Source of the DNA: JBEBSD01 sp040394475
Lineage (GTDB): Bacteria; Bacteroidota; Bacteroidia; Cytophagales; Spirosomataceae
Direction of reading: 5' to 3'
DNA: 64,000 nt
Assembly (NCBI GenBank): GCA_040394475.1
Contig: JBEBSD010000025.1
Coordinates: forward strand, 1 to 64,000
Below are positions 1 to 8,903 of this stretch, piece by piece. The stretch's first letter is position 1. Every line of letters starts with the position of its first letter. The notes under the pieces are model-generated. The model searched no databases and was not told the DNA's origin. It worked only from the letters and a program-made list of their open reading frames with translations. A program made the translations under genes and the position numbers.

Positions 1-27
1 GTGAGAGTCTCCCATTTTTATGCGCTT

Positions 28-1602
28 TCAGTTCTTATTTTGGACAGGTGTGATACCATTTAAGAATACAGTGGGGGTTGCCCTTATCCGTGCTATCTGG
101 ATCCAACGGGAGTGGATGGCTAGCTGATAGCTTCTTTTTTCTCTACTAATCTCAACGGAAGACCATTTCTTAAGCCATTTTCTCACATCACGCGTAACAT
201 CCTCACACCAGTCATGAAGTGCATTTTCAACTTCTCCTGCAGGTAGGCTCAATAATACTTCCGCTATCCGCTGCGCATCACGTGGCCCGGTAAATACAAG
301 ACGGCAGTTGATCTCGTCAGTATCTGCCAATAATTGCTTTAACTCTCCGTGCAGACACACACACGGCCCGCACAACGGATTGGTTACTATAGTCAGGGAA
401 TGCGCCGCGTCAGGATTACCTAACAAAACAGTCTTCATGTCACTAAACAGTGGCGGCATATCCGGAGATCGGTTAAAAAGGCTTGCTACATAGCCCGGAT
501 TAAATTTTGTTTTAGTTAGCTCCCTCAGAAGCGGATATACCCTTCCGGCTTCTTTCAATGGTCTTTTTATCCCCACCCACAGTAGAGCTGGGACTAGAAA
601 GGCTATCATCAGCAACGCTAGCACTGGGAGGTTGACGGTAAAGTTGATATCCCTCCACCAAGAAATTACTACAAAAAATTCTACCCAAAGCAGCGCCTGC
701 ACGACCAGGCACGGCGTACACCATTGTCTTGCTACCCGGTCCTGGTAGTACATCGAATAGAAAGTATACGGCAACGCCAGCACACTTAATAAATACAGCC
801 ACGCTAAAGCCTCGGAACGCCCCGTCACCCAAGCCCCTCCCAACGCCAGTGCCCCCCCGGAGAAATAAACAAAGCCAATCTCCGACCAACGCAACCAGCC
901 CCACAGGCGCGAAGCTTCCGAATTCAGAATACTGCTACAGGTAGATTGGTGATTTACCCCGCACAGCATCCTTAGAAGGGGGTTGTCCGCATCGACACTG
1001 CTCCAAAGCGGCAGGCTCGTTACGATCGTCCCCATTAGTTTGACTACTAGCAGCGCTTTAAGGCTCCAGAAGACAGGCTGCGTATTTTCAGTGAACAAGA
1101 AAACCAAACCGAGAATTAGCGCCAATATGCCGAGGATCAGAAAGGGTTTTCGCGCGCTTTCCAAAGCGCTTTCCCTCCTCCGTTGCTTAAAGTTCCTTTC
1201 GCCGGATTCCGTTCCCGGTTCCAGCATCAACGTTACCCCGCTCCATTTTTGGGCAAAGGTAGAAAGGTTCTCTTTCTGCCATCCCCTGCCGGTGTCCAGC
1301 CATTCTACTTCTCCATCGCCCGAAACTTTTTTCAAGGGTGCAAAATACCCTCCGTTTATCTCCAGGAACGCCAGCGCCGGAAGCGGCACTTCTCTAAGCT
1401 GCTTGACAGAAATCCTGGCAGCCACATGAGGCACCTTCCATTCGTTGAGCACATCGCTCAGTGCGGCCATAGAAGGGAAATCAGGGTGCAGGTACAGGCG
1501 CTCCCGAATGGTATAGGTTGTTACCTTTACGCGACAGGCATGCAGCACATATTCCAGCGCTTCTACAGCATTTTTTTCGGAAGGATTAAGTTTCATAGAC
1601 AC
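28..1602 (-). CDS. C39-like / VKOR / thioredoxin fusion membrane protein
   Basis: 524 residues. Residues 1-130 resemble the peptidase C39 fold found on bacteriocin exporters, but no catalytic Cys near the N-terminus is in a recognisable motif, so this part looks non-catalytic. Residues about 150-345 are hydrophobic and match vitamin K epoxide reductase (VKOR): loop cysteines C214 and C222 and the CTPC motif at 295-298. The C-terminal part is thioredoxin-like with CGPC at 411-414. VKOR-thioredoxin fusions pass electrons from a disulfide-forming thioredoxin to quinone in the membrane, so the likely role is oxidative folding of exported proteins or peptides. The gene start overlaps the end of the upstream glycosyltransferase by 17 bases, which suggests co-translation. 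This domain set is common next to RiPP genes in Bacteroidota, so a role in maturing the peptide product is inferred. Family assignment is firm, the substrate is unknown. Confidence 0.85.
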   Translation of the reverse strand: MSMKLNPSEKNAVEALEYVLHACRVKVTTYTIRERLYLHPDFPSMAALSDVLNEWKVPHVAARISVKQLREVPLPALAFLEINGGYFAPLKKVSGDGEVEWLDTGRGWQKENLSTFAQKWSGVTLMLEPGTESGERNFKQRRRESALESARKPFLILGILALILGLVFLFTENTQPVFWSLKALLVVKLMGTIVTSLPLWSSVDADNPLLRMLCGVNHQSTCSSILNSEASRLWGWLRWSEIGFVYFSGGALALGGAWVTGRSEALAWLYLLSVLALPYTFYSMYYQDRVARQWCTPCLVVQALLWVEFFVVISWWRDINFTVNLPVLALLMIAFLVPALLWVGIKRPLKEAGRVYPLLRELTKTKFNPGYVASLFNRSPDMPPLFSDMKTVLLGNPDAAHSLTIVTNPLCGPCVCLHGELKQLLADTDEINCRLVFTGPRDAQRIAEVLLSLPAGEVENALHDWCEDVTRDVRKWLKKWSSVEISREKRSYQLAIHSRWIQIARIRATPTVFLNGITPVQNKN

Positions 1603-2988
1603 GATTCTTTGAGGTAGCTAACAAGTGAGAATGTCCTATCCAATGATATAGTTGCCGGGTCAGGGTTTCGGTAGCTGCATTGTTCAGACATTTTGCTCTG
1701 AAGACTTCGATAGTTGCCTTATAGGTTGGATCATCCAGCAGTTCCAATAGCTTGTGCTTCATATCTTCTACTCGTTCATAGTGAAACGGGCCGCGCAGAC
1801 CCAATTTATGGTAGGTTACCTTCAAGGCATTCCCGTCCTGATCGTAATGCCTATCAAGCGGGTAAACCAGCATTGGTACACCGTAGAAAATACTCTCCTT
1901 AACCGAGCCGAACCCCCCGTGGGTTACATACAGGTCGGCAAGCGCCAGCACCTGCAACTGGGGTACTCGTGTAAACAGGTGGATATGAGCAGGTAGAGTG
2001 CGCTGAAAACGAAGGGTTTCTGCTACAAACCGGTTGACCGAAAAGACAGCAGTTATACCCGTTAGTGTTTCCACTGCATCCAGCAGTTTGTTCAGGAAGT
2101 CGAGTAGGGGACGATCGGCCCCCTGGTAAAAAGTGCCAAACGTGCAGTACACCAACCGTTTTCCGTTCTTTTTTCCTTCTCCAGGATCGCCAGGTTTTCA
2201 CGAAATGTGGGATCCAGCTCGGTGTCCTTGCGATCTTCCTCGATGCTCAATCCGAAATAATGTTGGTCTGGCTTTTGAACCTCAGCTGAAAACTCAAGCT
2301 CCAGCGGCCCCATCACACACTCCGGAATCCCCTCGAAAAGCAGGGCATGTGTACGGTCTTTTGCCATAGGATGAGACTTTCCCAATCCGGAGATCCGCAT
2401 CAGTTCCGTAAACTGACGACGGTAGAGCTTTTTCAGCAGCATCCCAAACGGGTTACGGAAGTACCCCTTCCAGTCCGATGCTGCCTCTATTGTTGCTCCC
2501 GAAAAATACTCCGAAGGCCACTGGCCTTCCATTACAGCGGGGTAGCCCTTCACCCGGTAGGTCGACAACATGGGGTTGATAAACAATAAAGGCAAATTGC
2601 TATAGTTGGAATAAAGCGGGATCAGGTCGGTGCTGCAGAAAATATCTATCCAGACTGCGATCGGCCGCACCCGGTCCATAAGTGCGTTCAGCTCCTGTTT
2701 CCTGTACTGGTAAACCTCGTTTTTCAGAATAGCGCGTACCAGTCGTCTGCGGGTTATCTTTTCACCGCTTTGCTGTAGATAGTGGGCTTCCATCCCTAAA
2801 CCTGTCTTTATGCCGCTGATGATCGTGGCCTGGTACCCCTGCGCTTCCACTAATTCCTGTAGTACTGCATCGGTCACTGCAAAATGTACCTCGTATTGTT
2901 CCCGAAGCAACCCGGCCAGGTAAAAGGCCGGGATGATATGGCTCCGGATAGAAGCGGGGAAGAACAATATGGGTAGCTTGGGCGTCAA
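1586..2988 (-). pseudogene. UGT/MGT-type glycosyltransferase, split by a -1 base frameshift
   Basis: Two adjacent reading frames together make one GT-B glycosyltransferase of about 460 residues. The first (start 2988) begins LPILFFPASIRSHIIPAFYLAG, written here as the typical acceptor-side start of the macrolide/UDP-glycosyltransferase family. The second, ending at 1586, begins within LVYCTFGTFYQGADR and carries the nucleotide-sugar motif THGGFGSVKE...GVP...DQ.GNA. The frames meet at about 2170-2176, where the coding strand has six A's before GAACGG. One more A there would restore the expected EKKNGKRLVYCTFGTF. The break is either a true inactivating deletion, a sequencing error in a homopolymer, or slippage on the A tract. 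It lies in the linker between the two domains. In a LanB operon the enzyme could glycosylate the peptide product, which is an inference from context. Confidence 0.8.
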
Positions 2989-3260
2989 AGTGATACATTT
3001 AAGTTTAGACGAATCAGGACATCAGGTGCTTTCCATACACGATATCCTGCTACCTCTTATATTCTATTTATGAATCCAACCAAGACCCGCGCAGGGAATT
3101 GCTTGTGATAACAAGTTCACCAGGCCATGATATCTCGATGAAATAATGAAATAACATTTTGATATAATTCCTTTGACAAAAACTGTATGGTAAAGATCCT
3201 GTTGTATAATTGTACAAGCAACTTTTTTCGATGAACCTGGCGCAACCTTCGGTGAAGCGC
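2989..3260. other. 272-bp gap between the lanB-type gene and the glycosyltransferase
   Basis: The stretch is AT-rich and lies between two minus-strand genes. It contains no convincing gene. A 29-codon minus-strand ORF (3068-3157) has no family resemblance. A separate promoter for the downstream genes is possible, but no clear TAnnTTTG box was found on the minus strand. Confidence 0.4.
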
Positions 3261-6200
3261 TTATTTTGTTCCGACGAAACGGCTATTTCTTGCGGCTTTT
3301 GCAGCCTCTCCTTTGTAGTACCTGGTTAGAAAATGATAGTTGGCTAACTCGAAAGTACGTTGGTTCTCCGTAAAAAGGCGGTTAAAGAACAGGTGTATGA
3401 CCGCTGCTATCTGGGGCCGGGTAAAGGAGCGGGGTGCGTCTGCAATGCAAATGCTTACCTGGGCGGAATATTCGTCCAATTGCTGCAGAACGGCATCCAT
3501 GGGAACGCCGTCTAGTGTACCTTGTTCGAAAAAACCGTGGATGGCCGTACGACAGTCCCGGTAGTTGTTGTTAAGTCGTACAGCCAGATCCGTATTTCCG
3601 TCGTGTTCGTCAAAATAGTGCCGGTACATTTCCTGTGAGAAACCGGTTTTTTCGTCGGGACACATTCCGAAACAATCCAGGAGGAGATCTGTAATCCGCA
3701 AGGCCAACAGCCACCGGTATTCATCGAGATTTTCTGCTTTCAGGGTAGCGAGGAGCGCCAGCACCATCCGGCTGTCGTAGTGAAAGATGCTTTCAACTTG
3801 TTCGATCGCGTCCGCACCATACCGCTCCAGCTCCCTTTTATAGGTATCCGTGCTAACCCGGTCGATCAGGAGTTCTTCGAGGTAGGGAGCCAGGACCTGG
3901 TTGATATCCTGCAGCACATGGGGATAGAAATCGTTACGGGTGCCGTTATAGAGGCGAAGCCGGAGGTGGGGGTCAGGGTCCCGGAACCTGACAAAAAACC
4001 ATTTTTCGATGATTCCTTTGGCGGCCAGCCGTTCTATACACGGTTGGAGCGTCTGCAGCAGAAGGGTGTCGGCAAACTTCTGTCCGCAGTAAATTTTGAG
4101 ATACAGCCATGCACTCCCGGTACAAAATTCCCTTTGGACACGAACGACAGGTTTTTCGGGCAGAACTGTGGTATTGCGGCTTACGGAGGTATTGCTGAAA
4201 GGAATGATAACTTCCGAGCAAAAGTCATTTTTCCCGTCGCTGGCAACGGTCCGGCCGGGCAGCTGAAGAAATTCGGTAAGACAAAGCGGCCCGGTTTTGG
4301 GTAAAGCTTTTTGAAGGATTTCCAATGAAAGGGTATTGGCCAGGTCGAGCAGCAGTTCATTGTCATTTTCGATGAGCTGCACGTATCGCGGCAGCCCGTA
4401 TTGAAGCCGGAACGCATCCAATGCGGCTACATCCTTTCCGGTCAGGTTCCAGGTAGCTCTTTTCAGGATGATATTTTTATAGGTTACCCGCGGCAGGAAG
4501 GGGCGGTCGGAGAGGAAAGACCAGTCCCAGTACAGGTTGAGTGCGCTGTCCTCGTGCTGAAGATCGCAGAGGAAGTGGTAGACGGGCGGTCCCGATGTGT
4601 AACGGTGTGCGTTGGATAACCTGGGGACTACTTTTCGGTTATGTTTCACAGACCTCAGGAGTATTTTTCTTCCGTGGGGAACCGAAATCACCAGGTCGTG
4701 CAAGGGTATCTGGTGCTGCCCGGGGGCGCCGGATGCCGTCAGGTACGGGATTTCATATTCTCTGAAAGGAGGATGTACAAGCGCATTGCTGACGGCGGAA
4801 TCGGGCAAGTGAATAACCTCGGCGAACAGGACGTCCGGATGAAGCCGCTCTTCTTCGCGGACTATTTCCCGGAGCTTTTCCTTGAGTGATTCGCTCGGGG
4901 AGGCGAAACGTGCCATCAGATTGATAGCGGAGCTGCCTCCGCAAAAAGCCAGGTGAAACCGGAAGTCGTCCCGTCCGTTTTGAGGAACACCGAGCAGGCT
5001 TCCCAATGCGTAGAAGCTTGGAGGGGGCTGTACAGGCACCCGGAATTGCGCCAGGTCGCTTTCGGTGATGACGAGGTCGGTCAGGCCGCGTGAATGGGCC
5101 TCCAGGTACTTGGTTAAGAGGAAGTTGTCCCAGGAGCCCAAAGTAGTGACCGGATCGACGGGGGTAGTTTGTAACAGGTTGTTTATAAACGGGTTGTCAG
5201 GTGCGCTGTCGCCGTATCCGATCCCCAGCTCTCCATCCAGGGCAATGGCCAGCGGAATTTCGGCTTCCTCGTATTTTCGATAGAACATTTCCTTGAAGCG
5301 GGCAAGGAACGGGGTACGGGGAGTACGGTTAAGCGCCATCAGGTCTGTAAGCTGGTCGGTGATCTTTCGAATGGTCTGCCGGTTGCTTTTGACATGGATC
5401 CCTCCCCTTTGTAAGGTAATGTGAAGGGGAAGATTCTTTCCCGGGTCAATGCCCGTTTGATTAAGGAGCGCGGCCATTTGCCGGCAGGAAGCGAATGAGG
5501 CATTTCCGGCGTTAACCAGTTGCCGGATTTCTCTCAGGGCATTTGCAATATCCGGGATCTCCCGTAGCTGCAGGAGCGGGGTCAGCAGACTGTCTGCCGG
5601 GTGTTCATCGGTAACTTTCAGTTCCAGCTCACTTTGCAGTAACTGAAAGTTGATGAGTTCGTCAATGAACGCATCGGCGTCATCGGGTGATGCCGACAAG
5701 GGGAGCAGTATTTTTTTTATAGCGTGATACGAACAGCCGTTTTGTGCCATCGACAAAATAGTGTCGATCGCAGCGGAACCCGCGAGGGAGGACAGGAAGT
5801 AAGCGGGCCGGTTGTCCTGAAGCACAGGTTCGATGTACCGGAGCTGCTGACCCGTACGGTAGGCGGAATTATTGGAAAAATACCGGAGCTGCTGTCGTAG
5901 CGGGCGGTTCGAAAGGATCTTTCGGATAATCGTATTCAGATACGCCAGGCTCGGCTCGATGTGAAGGACATCGCTTTCCGATTCTGAGCGGATCGTTTCG
6001 TTGTTCTGCCACACGGCCAGTGAAACACCTGCAAAAAGGCCGTAGGGTGTGCTGCGGCTGCAGATCCGGCTGAAGTATTTGTAAAGGGTTTTGATCAATG
6101 CGGGTTCTTCTGAGACACGGCTGCCTGCAAGCCATTGCAATACCCGCTCATAAAGAGGGGGAGAAGCGGTATAAAGCGCTTGCAGGAAAATCGGAGATGT

Positions 6201-6338
6201 GGTTAGCAACGCCTTAAATGCCTGGTTTTCAGGATGCAGCGACAGGCAATGATTGAGCTCCAGAAAATCCTTTATTGGTAATGCGGGGATACGGAATAGG
6301 AAAAAATCGAAGGGAGTTATGGAAGCGTCACGGCTCAT
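3261..6338 (-). CDS. Full-length class I lantibiotic (LanB-type) dehydratase
   Basis: 1025 residues, the usual size of an intact LanB. The N-terminal glutamylation domain shows the family hallmark RSTPYGLFAG at residues 95-104 and the HPPFREYEIPYL region in the middle. From about residue 735 to the end lies the SpaB-C/thiopeptide-type elimination domain, with the signature WFFVRFRDPDPHLRLRLY. LanB enzymes use glutamyl-tRNA to glutamylate Ser/Thr of a precursor peptide and then eliminate glutamate to give dehydroalanine or dehydrobutyrine. Both halves look complete, so the protein should be able to do the whole reaction. A candidate precursor lies 104 bases upstream on the same strand. No LanC cyclase is visible in the window, but the locus continues past the left edge. 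The family call is secure, the product class (lanthipeptide or merely dehydrated peptide) is not. Confidence 0.93.
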   Translation of the reverse strand: MSRDASITPFDFFLFRIPALPIKDFLELNHCLSLHPENQAFKALLTTSPIFLQALYTASPPLYERVLQWLAGSRVSEEPALIKTLYKYFSRICSRSTPYGLFAGVSLAVWQNNETIRSESESDVLHIEPSLAYLNTIIRKILSNRPLRQQLRYFSNNSAYRTGQQLRYIEPVLQDNRPAYFLSSLAGSAAIDTILSMAQNGCSYHAIKKILLPLSASPDDADAFIDELINFQLLQSELELKVTDEHPADSLLTPLLQLREIPDIANALREIRQLVNAGNASFASCRQMAALLNQTGIDPGKNLPLHITLQRGGIHVKSNRQTIRKITDQLTDLMALNRTPRTPFLARFKEMFYRKYEEAEIPLAIALDGELGIGYGDSAPDNPFINNLLQTTPVDPVTTLGSWDNFLLTKYLEAHSRGLTDLVITESDLAQFRVPVQPPPSFYALGSLLGVPQNGRDDFRFHLAFCGGSSAINLMARFASPSESLKEKLREIVREEERLHPDVLFAEVIHLPDSAVSNALVHPPFREYEIPYLTASGAPGQHQIPLHDLVISVPHGRKILLRSVKHNRKVVPRLSNAHRYTSGPPVYHFLCDLQHEDSALNLYWDWSFLSDRPFLPRVTYKNIILKRATWNLTGKDVAALDAFRLQYGLPRYVQLIENDNELLLDLANTLSLEILQKALPKTGPLCLTEFLQLPGRTVASDGKNDFCSEVIIPFSNTSVSRNTTVLPEKPVVRVQREFCTGSAWLYLKIYCGQKFADTLLLQTLQPCIERLAAKGIIEKWFFVRFRDPDPHLRLRLYNGTRNDFYPHVLQDINQVLAPYLEELLIDRVSTDTYKRELERYGADAIEQVESIFHYDSRMVLALLATLKAENLDEYRWLLALRITDLLLDCFGMCPDEKTGFSQEMYRHYFDEHDGNTDLAVRLNNNYRDCRTAIHGFFEQGTLDGVPMDAVLQQLDEYSAQVSICIADAPRSFTRPQIAAVIHLFFNRLFTENQRTFELANYHFLTRYYKGEAAKAARNSRFVGTK

Positions 6339-6442
6339 TCGGGATGGTAGGGCAATGTAAGCGGAGCAGGGTACGAAACAGCAATAGGGTATGCCCCCAT
6401 TGCTGTGTTACAGATTAATGGCATAGAGTCAAAGATACCCGG

Positions 6443-6571
6443 TTACCTACGATCGGGGACGCCGGTCGTAGTAATAGTGGTGTTTACATTCGGTTTGCTG
6501 ATGCCGGTGTTAATGTTCAGAATCCTTTCTTTTTTCGGAAAGAGAAGAGGAGCTTTGGCTGTTTTTTTCAT
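6443..6571 (-). CDS. Candidate RiPP precursor peptide (42 aa, Thr-rich, no Cys)
   Basis: This short ORF starts MKKTAKAPLLFPKKERILN and ends TTITTTGVPDRR. It sits directly upstream of, and on the same strand as, the LanB-type gene, where a precursor is expected. The Lys-rich start followed by a KKERILN stretch is reminiscent of Bacteroidota natural-product leader peptides. The C-terminal third is rich in Thr, and Thr is the substrate of LanB. There is no Cys, so it could not form lanthionine rings, and there is no GG cleavage motif. The frame stays open 22 codons further upstream (to 6637), but the MKK start is more typical. No Shine-Dalgarno is seen. It may be a real precursor for a linear dehydrated peptide, or chance. 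Confidence 0.4.
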   Translation of the reverse strand: MKKTAKAPLLFPKKERILNINTGISKPNVNTTITTTGVPDRR

Positions 6572-6673
6572 GGGATGGTTCAGATTTGATGGTGAATACT
6601 TACCCATGAAGTACGCGAACGTTCCTTCCTGAAACAAAAAAATTCGATGAAACCCCGTTTGCTTTCGACGAAC

Positions 6674-7378
6674 CTATACAATACGGCTGTTCAACAGGGA
6701 CAGCAGCTTCTCCCGGTAGACCGGGCCGATTTTGTGGTCGCGACCGTCGGTCAGCATGAGGGAGTTCCCTTCCAGGGAGGCAATGGCGTCGAGGCGTATC
6801 AGGGTGGAACGGCTGATCCGGGCATAGCCTTTTGGTCCCAGCCGCTTTTCCATTTCCTGCAGGGTGCAGTGAATCATCGGGGAGCGGCTTTGGCTGCCAA
6901 TCTGTACATAGTCGCCCGTAGAGGTTACTTCCAGCACCTCATTCAGATTTAAACGGATCAGTTTTTTATCAATTTTAAACATCAGGAAATCATTTTCCGG
7001 AAGGAATGAATTCGCGGGAGGACGTTTTACTTTATTGACTGCCGTGACAAAACGCTCAAAGGGAAACGGCTTTACAAGGTAGTCGGTTACTTCCATCGTG
7101 TAGCTTTCTGCGGCATAGTCGGGATATGCCGTGGTGAGCACGATTTGCGGCCTGGCCCCTTGCAGGGACCGGATCAGCTCCAGTCCGGAAAACTCCGGCA
7201 TGTGAATGTCCAGAAAAACCAGGTCGGGTTTGGAGGTACGAAGGGCCTGCAGGGCCTCAATGGCATTTTCATAGCTGCCCGTCAGCTCCAGGTCCGGAAG
7301 CCTTCTGACGTACGATGCCAGCAAGGCCAGGGCAGGAGGTTCGTCGTCAACGATGATACAGGTCAGTTTTGCAGGCAT
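6674..7378 (-). CDS. LytTR-family response regulator
   Basis: 234 residues. The receiver domain (about 1-120) has the acidic pair D11/D12, the phospho-acceptor D57 within DLVFLDIHMPEFSG, the T in LTTAYPDYA and the K in DYLVKPF. A LytTR DNA-binding domain occupies about 130-234, with the typical RISRSTLIRLDAI segment. The protein should be phosphorylated by the kinase encoded 22 bases upstream (7401-8486) and then bind direct repeats in promoters. It is the second gene of a pair and lies just before the RiPP genes on the same strand, so control of those genes is a reasonable inference. The sequence does not show whether it is cotranscribed with them, as the 102-base gap before the candidate precursor has no obvious terminator. 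Confidence 0.93.
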   Translation of the reverse strand: MPAKLTCIIVDDEPPALALLASYVRRLPDLELTGSYENAIEALQALRTSKPDLVFLDIHMPEFSGLELIRSLQGARPQIVLTTAYPDYAAESYTMEVTDYLVKPFPFERFVTAVNKVKRPPANSFLPENDFLMFKIDKKLIRLNLNEVLEVTSTGDYVQIGSQSRSPMIHCTLQEMEKRLGPKGYARISRSTLIRLDAIASLEGNSLMLTDGRDHKIGPVYREKLLSLLNSRIV

Positions 7379-7400
7379 AGGGCAAAGGTGGTTAATAACA

Positions 7401-8486
7401 TTATAAGTTAACGATCAGCAGGAATTCAAAATAGCCGGCTTCTTCACGGATGGTGAGCTGGTGGTTTTTTGGATAATACAGTTCCAGCCGCTTTTCCAGA
7501 TTGCTGAGGCCGATACCCTCGTCCGGTTGCCGCCTCTGACCGGCGGAAAGATTGTTTCGGACCAACAATCGGAGGGTATTGCCGCGGAGTTGTAAATGGA
7601 TCTCCACCCAGGTATGCAGAATGGTAGCGTTAACCCCGTGTTTGAAAGCATTCTCTACGGGCACAATGAGGGTAACCGGTGGAATCTGCAAGTGATCGGT
7701 TGTTCCCTCCAGCGTGTACGCTACACGTACCCGCCCGGGGTTATGGCGGATGCGTTCAAGGTCCAGATAGGCGGTCAGAAAGTCTATCTCCTGCTGCAGG
7801 GGGACTTTTTCATGGCGGGATTCGTAGAGCGAATAGCGCATTATTTCGGACAATTTCAGAATGTAGCCGGCTACGGGTTTGTCGGTACCCTCTACCATTG
7901 AGTAAATATTGTTGAGGGTATTCAGGAAGAAGTGCGGGTGGAGCTGGGATTTCAGCTGGTTCAGCTCCAGTTTCAGGGTGTAGGTTTGCAGCTGGAAATT
8001 ACGGTTGATGTACCGGAACGTATCGACGGTTCCCTTCAGGGCCAGCGGAATAAGGATATAGGAAATATTGAGAGCCATGGTAAAAAAGAAGTTATCCCTC
8101 CGGAACAATACCTTCCAGGGAGAATCGGTCTGCATCCGTTTGAAACAGACCTGTATGTATTCTGAAGGATTGGGCGTACGGGAAATGTAAGCGAATGAGT
8201 AGTAGGTAAAGAAGGCATTGAGGCAATAAACGGCAAAAGCAGTCAGCAGCAGGATGTGAAATTTGTCGGGGATGCTTTTCAGAAGGCTGAAGGAAAGTGC
8301 ATGAAAAGAGGCGATAATCAGAAAGGTATTGCCGTAAATGTAAAGGGTCGACCAGCGGGGATCGCCGGTACGGGAAATCACATGTCCAAATTCGTGCAGG
8401 AGGTAAAAGGCTAATACAAGCGTAAAAAGCAGCTGTACGGTGATGCCATAGTAGCGACTGTTTGCCATACGCCTGAACCAACCCAT
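7401..8486 (-). CDS. LytS/YehU-like sensor histidine kinase
   Basis: 361 residues. Several membrane segments lie in residues 15-155, followed by a coiled linker. The His_kinase motif SQLHPHFFLNTLNNIYSM follows at about 180-197, with H185 as the likely phosphorylated residue. An HATPase region at the C-terminus includes VENAFKHG and GIGLSNLEKRLELYY. No periplasmic sensor domain is visible, so the signal is probably sensed in or at the membrane. The first membrane segments contain HEFGH, which may be incidental. It forms a pair with the LytTR regulator 22 bases downstream and is the first gene of this minus-strand run. Confidence 0.92.
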   Translation of the reverse strand: MGWFRRMANSRYYGITVQLLFTLVLAFYLLHEFGHVISRTGDPRWSTLYIYGNTFLIIASFHALSFSLLKSIPDKFHILLLTAFAVYCLNAFFTYYSFAYISRTPNPSEYIQVCFKRMQTDSPWKVLFRRDNFFFTMALNISYILIPLALKGTVDTFRYINRNFQLQTYTLKLELNQLKSQLHPHFFLNTLNNIYSMVEGTDKPVAGYILKLSEIMRYSLYESRHEKVPLQQEIDFLTAYLDLERIRHNPGRVRVAYTLEGTTDHLQIPPVTLIVPVENAFKHGVNATILHTWVEIHLQLRGNTLRLLVRNNLSAGQRRQPDEGIGLSNLEKRLELYYPKNHQLTIREEAGYFEFLLIVNL

Positions 8487-8686
8487 TGTTTTCCCCTATT
8501 TTTTCCCTAACATAGTTAATTCCATCGGGATTTCCTGCAGCCAGTGACGCTGTGATCGGGAAATGCCGACGCGCGATTCCGGTGAGCGAAGTCCCGGTTG
8601 TTGCGACAAAGGAATGTCATTTCAAAGGAAAAATATAAATTTTCAAATAATCTACAAAATCTATATACTATATGTGTTATGGCTTT

Positions 8687-8694
8687 TATATTTG
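8687..8694 (+). promoter_or_regulatory. Bacteroidota-type -7 box (TATATTTG)
   Basis: The sequence matches TAnnTTTG exactly. Transcription would start near 8701, about 21 bases before the ATG of the cysteine-rich ORF. No good -33 TTG element is present at the usual distance. Confidence 0.5.
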
Positions 8695-8721
8695 CATCCG
8701 AATCGAACCAAATAAACGGCC

Positions 8722-8844
8722 ATGAAGCTATTTCGTCGTCCATACTGTTGCAATTGTTGCGTAAAAAGGCCGGTCCTCAGATCCGCAACCTGCTGTCACA
8801 CCTTGGGTAATCCTGGTAGCGCAGGGGTTGTACGTTTGATTTAG
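8722..8844 (+). CDS. Six-cysteine 40-aa ORF, possible leader peptide
   Basis: The ORF begins MKLFRRPYCCNCCVKRPV and has a second Cys pair near residue 25 (ATCCHTLG), making six Cys in 40 residues. It starts about 21 bases after the start point predicted from a TATATTTG box and ends 59 bases before the TonB receptor start. There is no signal peptide. Around the stop codon the RNA can form GCGCAG (8819-8824) paired with CTGCGC (8849-8854), and an overlapping self-complementary GCAGCTGC. The layout resembles a translated regulatory leader in which cysteine supply controls the downstream gene, but a small metal-binding protein or a chance ORF are alternatives. No family was recognised. Confidence 0.45.
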   Translation: MKLFRRPYCCNCCVKRPVLRSATCCHTLGNPGSAGVVRLI

Positions 8845-8903
8845 GCAGCTGCGCATTACGGGAAAAAAAAACGAAAAACACAAAAACACCAATCTTGATA
8901 CAG

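Noticed and set aside
2160..2180. Programmed -1 frameshifting to join the two glycosyltransferase halves
   Set aside because: The A-run is suggestive, but the heptamer is out of register with the zero frame and no stem-loop or pseudoknot was seen downstream. Sequencing error or mutation is simpler.
1899..2201. Third-frame ORF across the frameshift site
   Set aside because: It is merely the remaining reading frame at the break and has no GT motifs.
3068..3157. 29-codon minus-strand ORF between lanB and the glycosyltransferase, considered as a second RiPP precursor
   Set aside because: It has no leader-like pattern, no Cys and little Ser/Thr clustering, and sits downstream of lanB; nothing supports it beyond being open.
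6405..6632. Plus-strand ORF opposite the candidate precursor
   Set aside because: Hydrophobic translation with no family look, antisense to the run of RiPP genes; likely a shadow frame.
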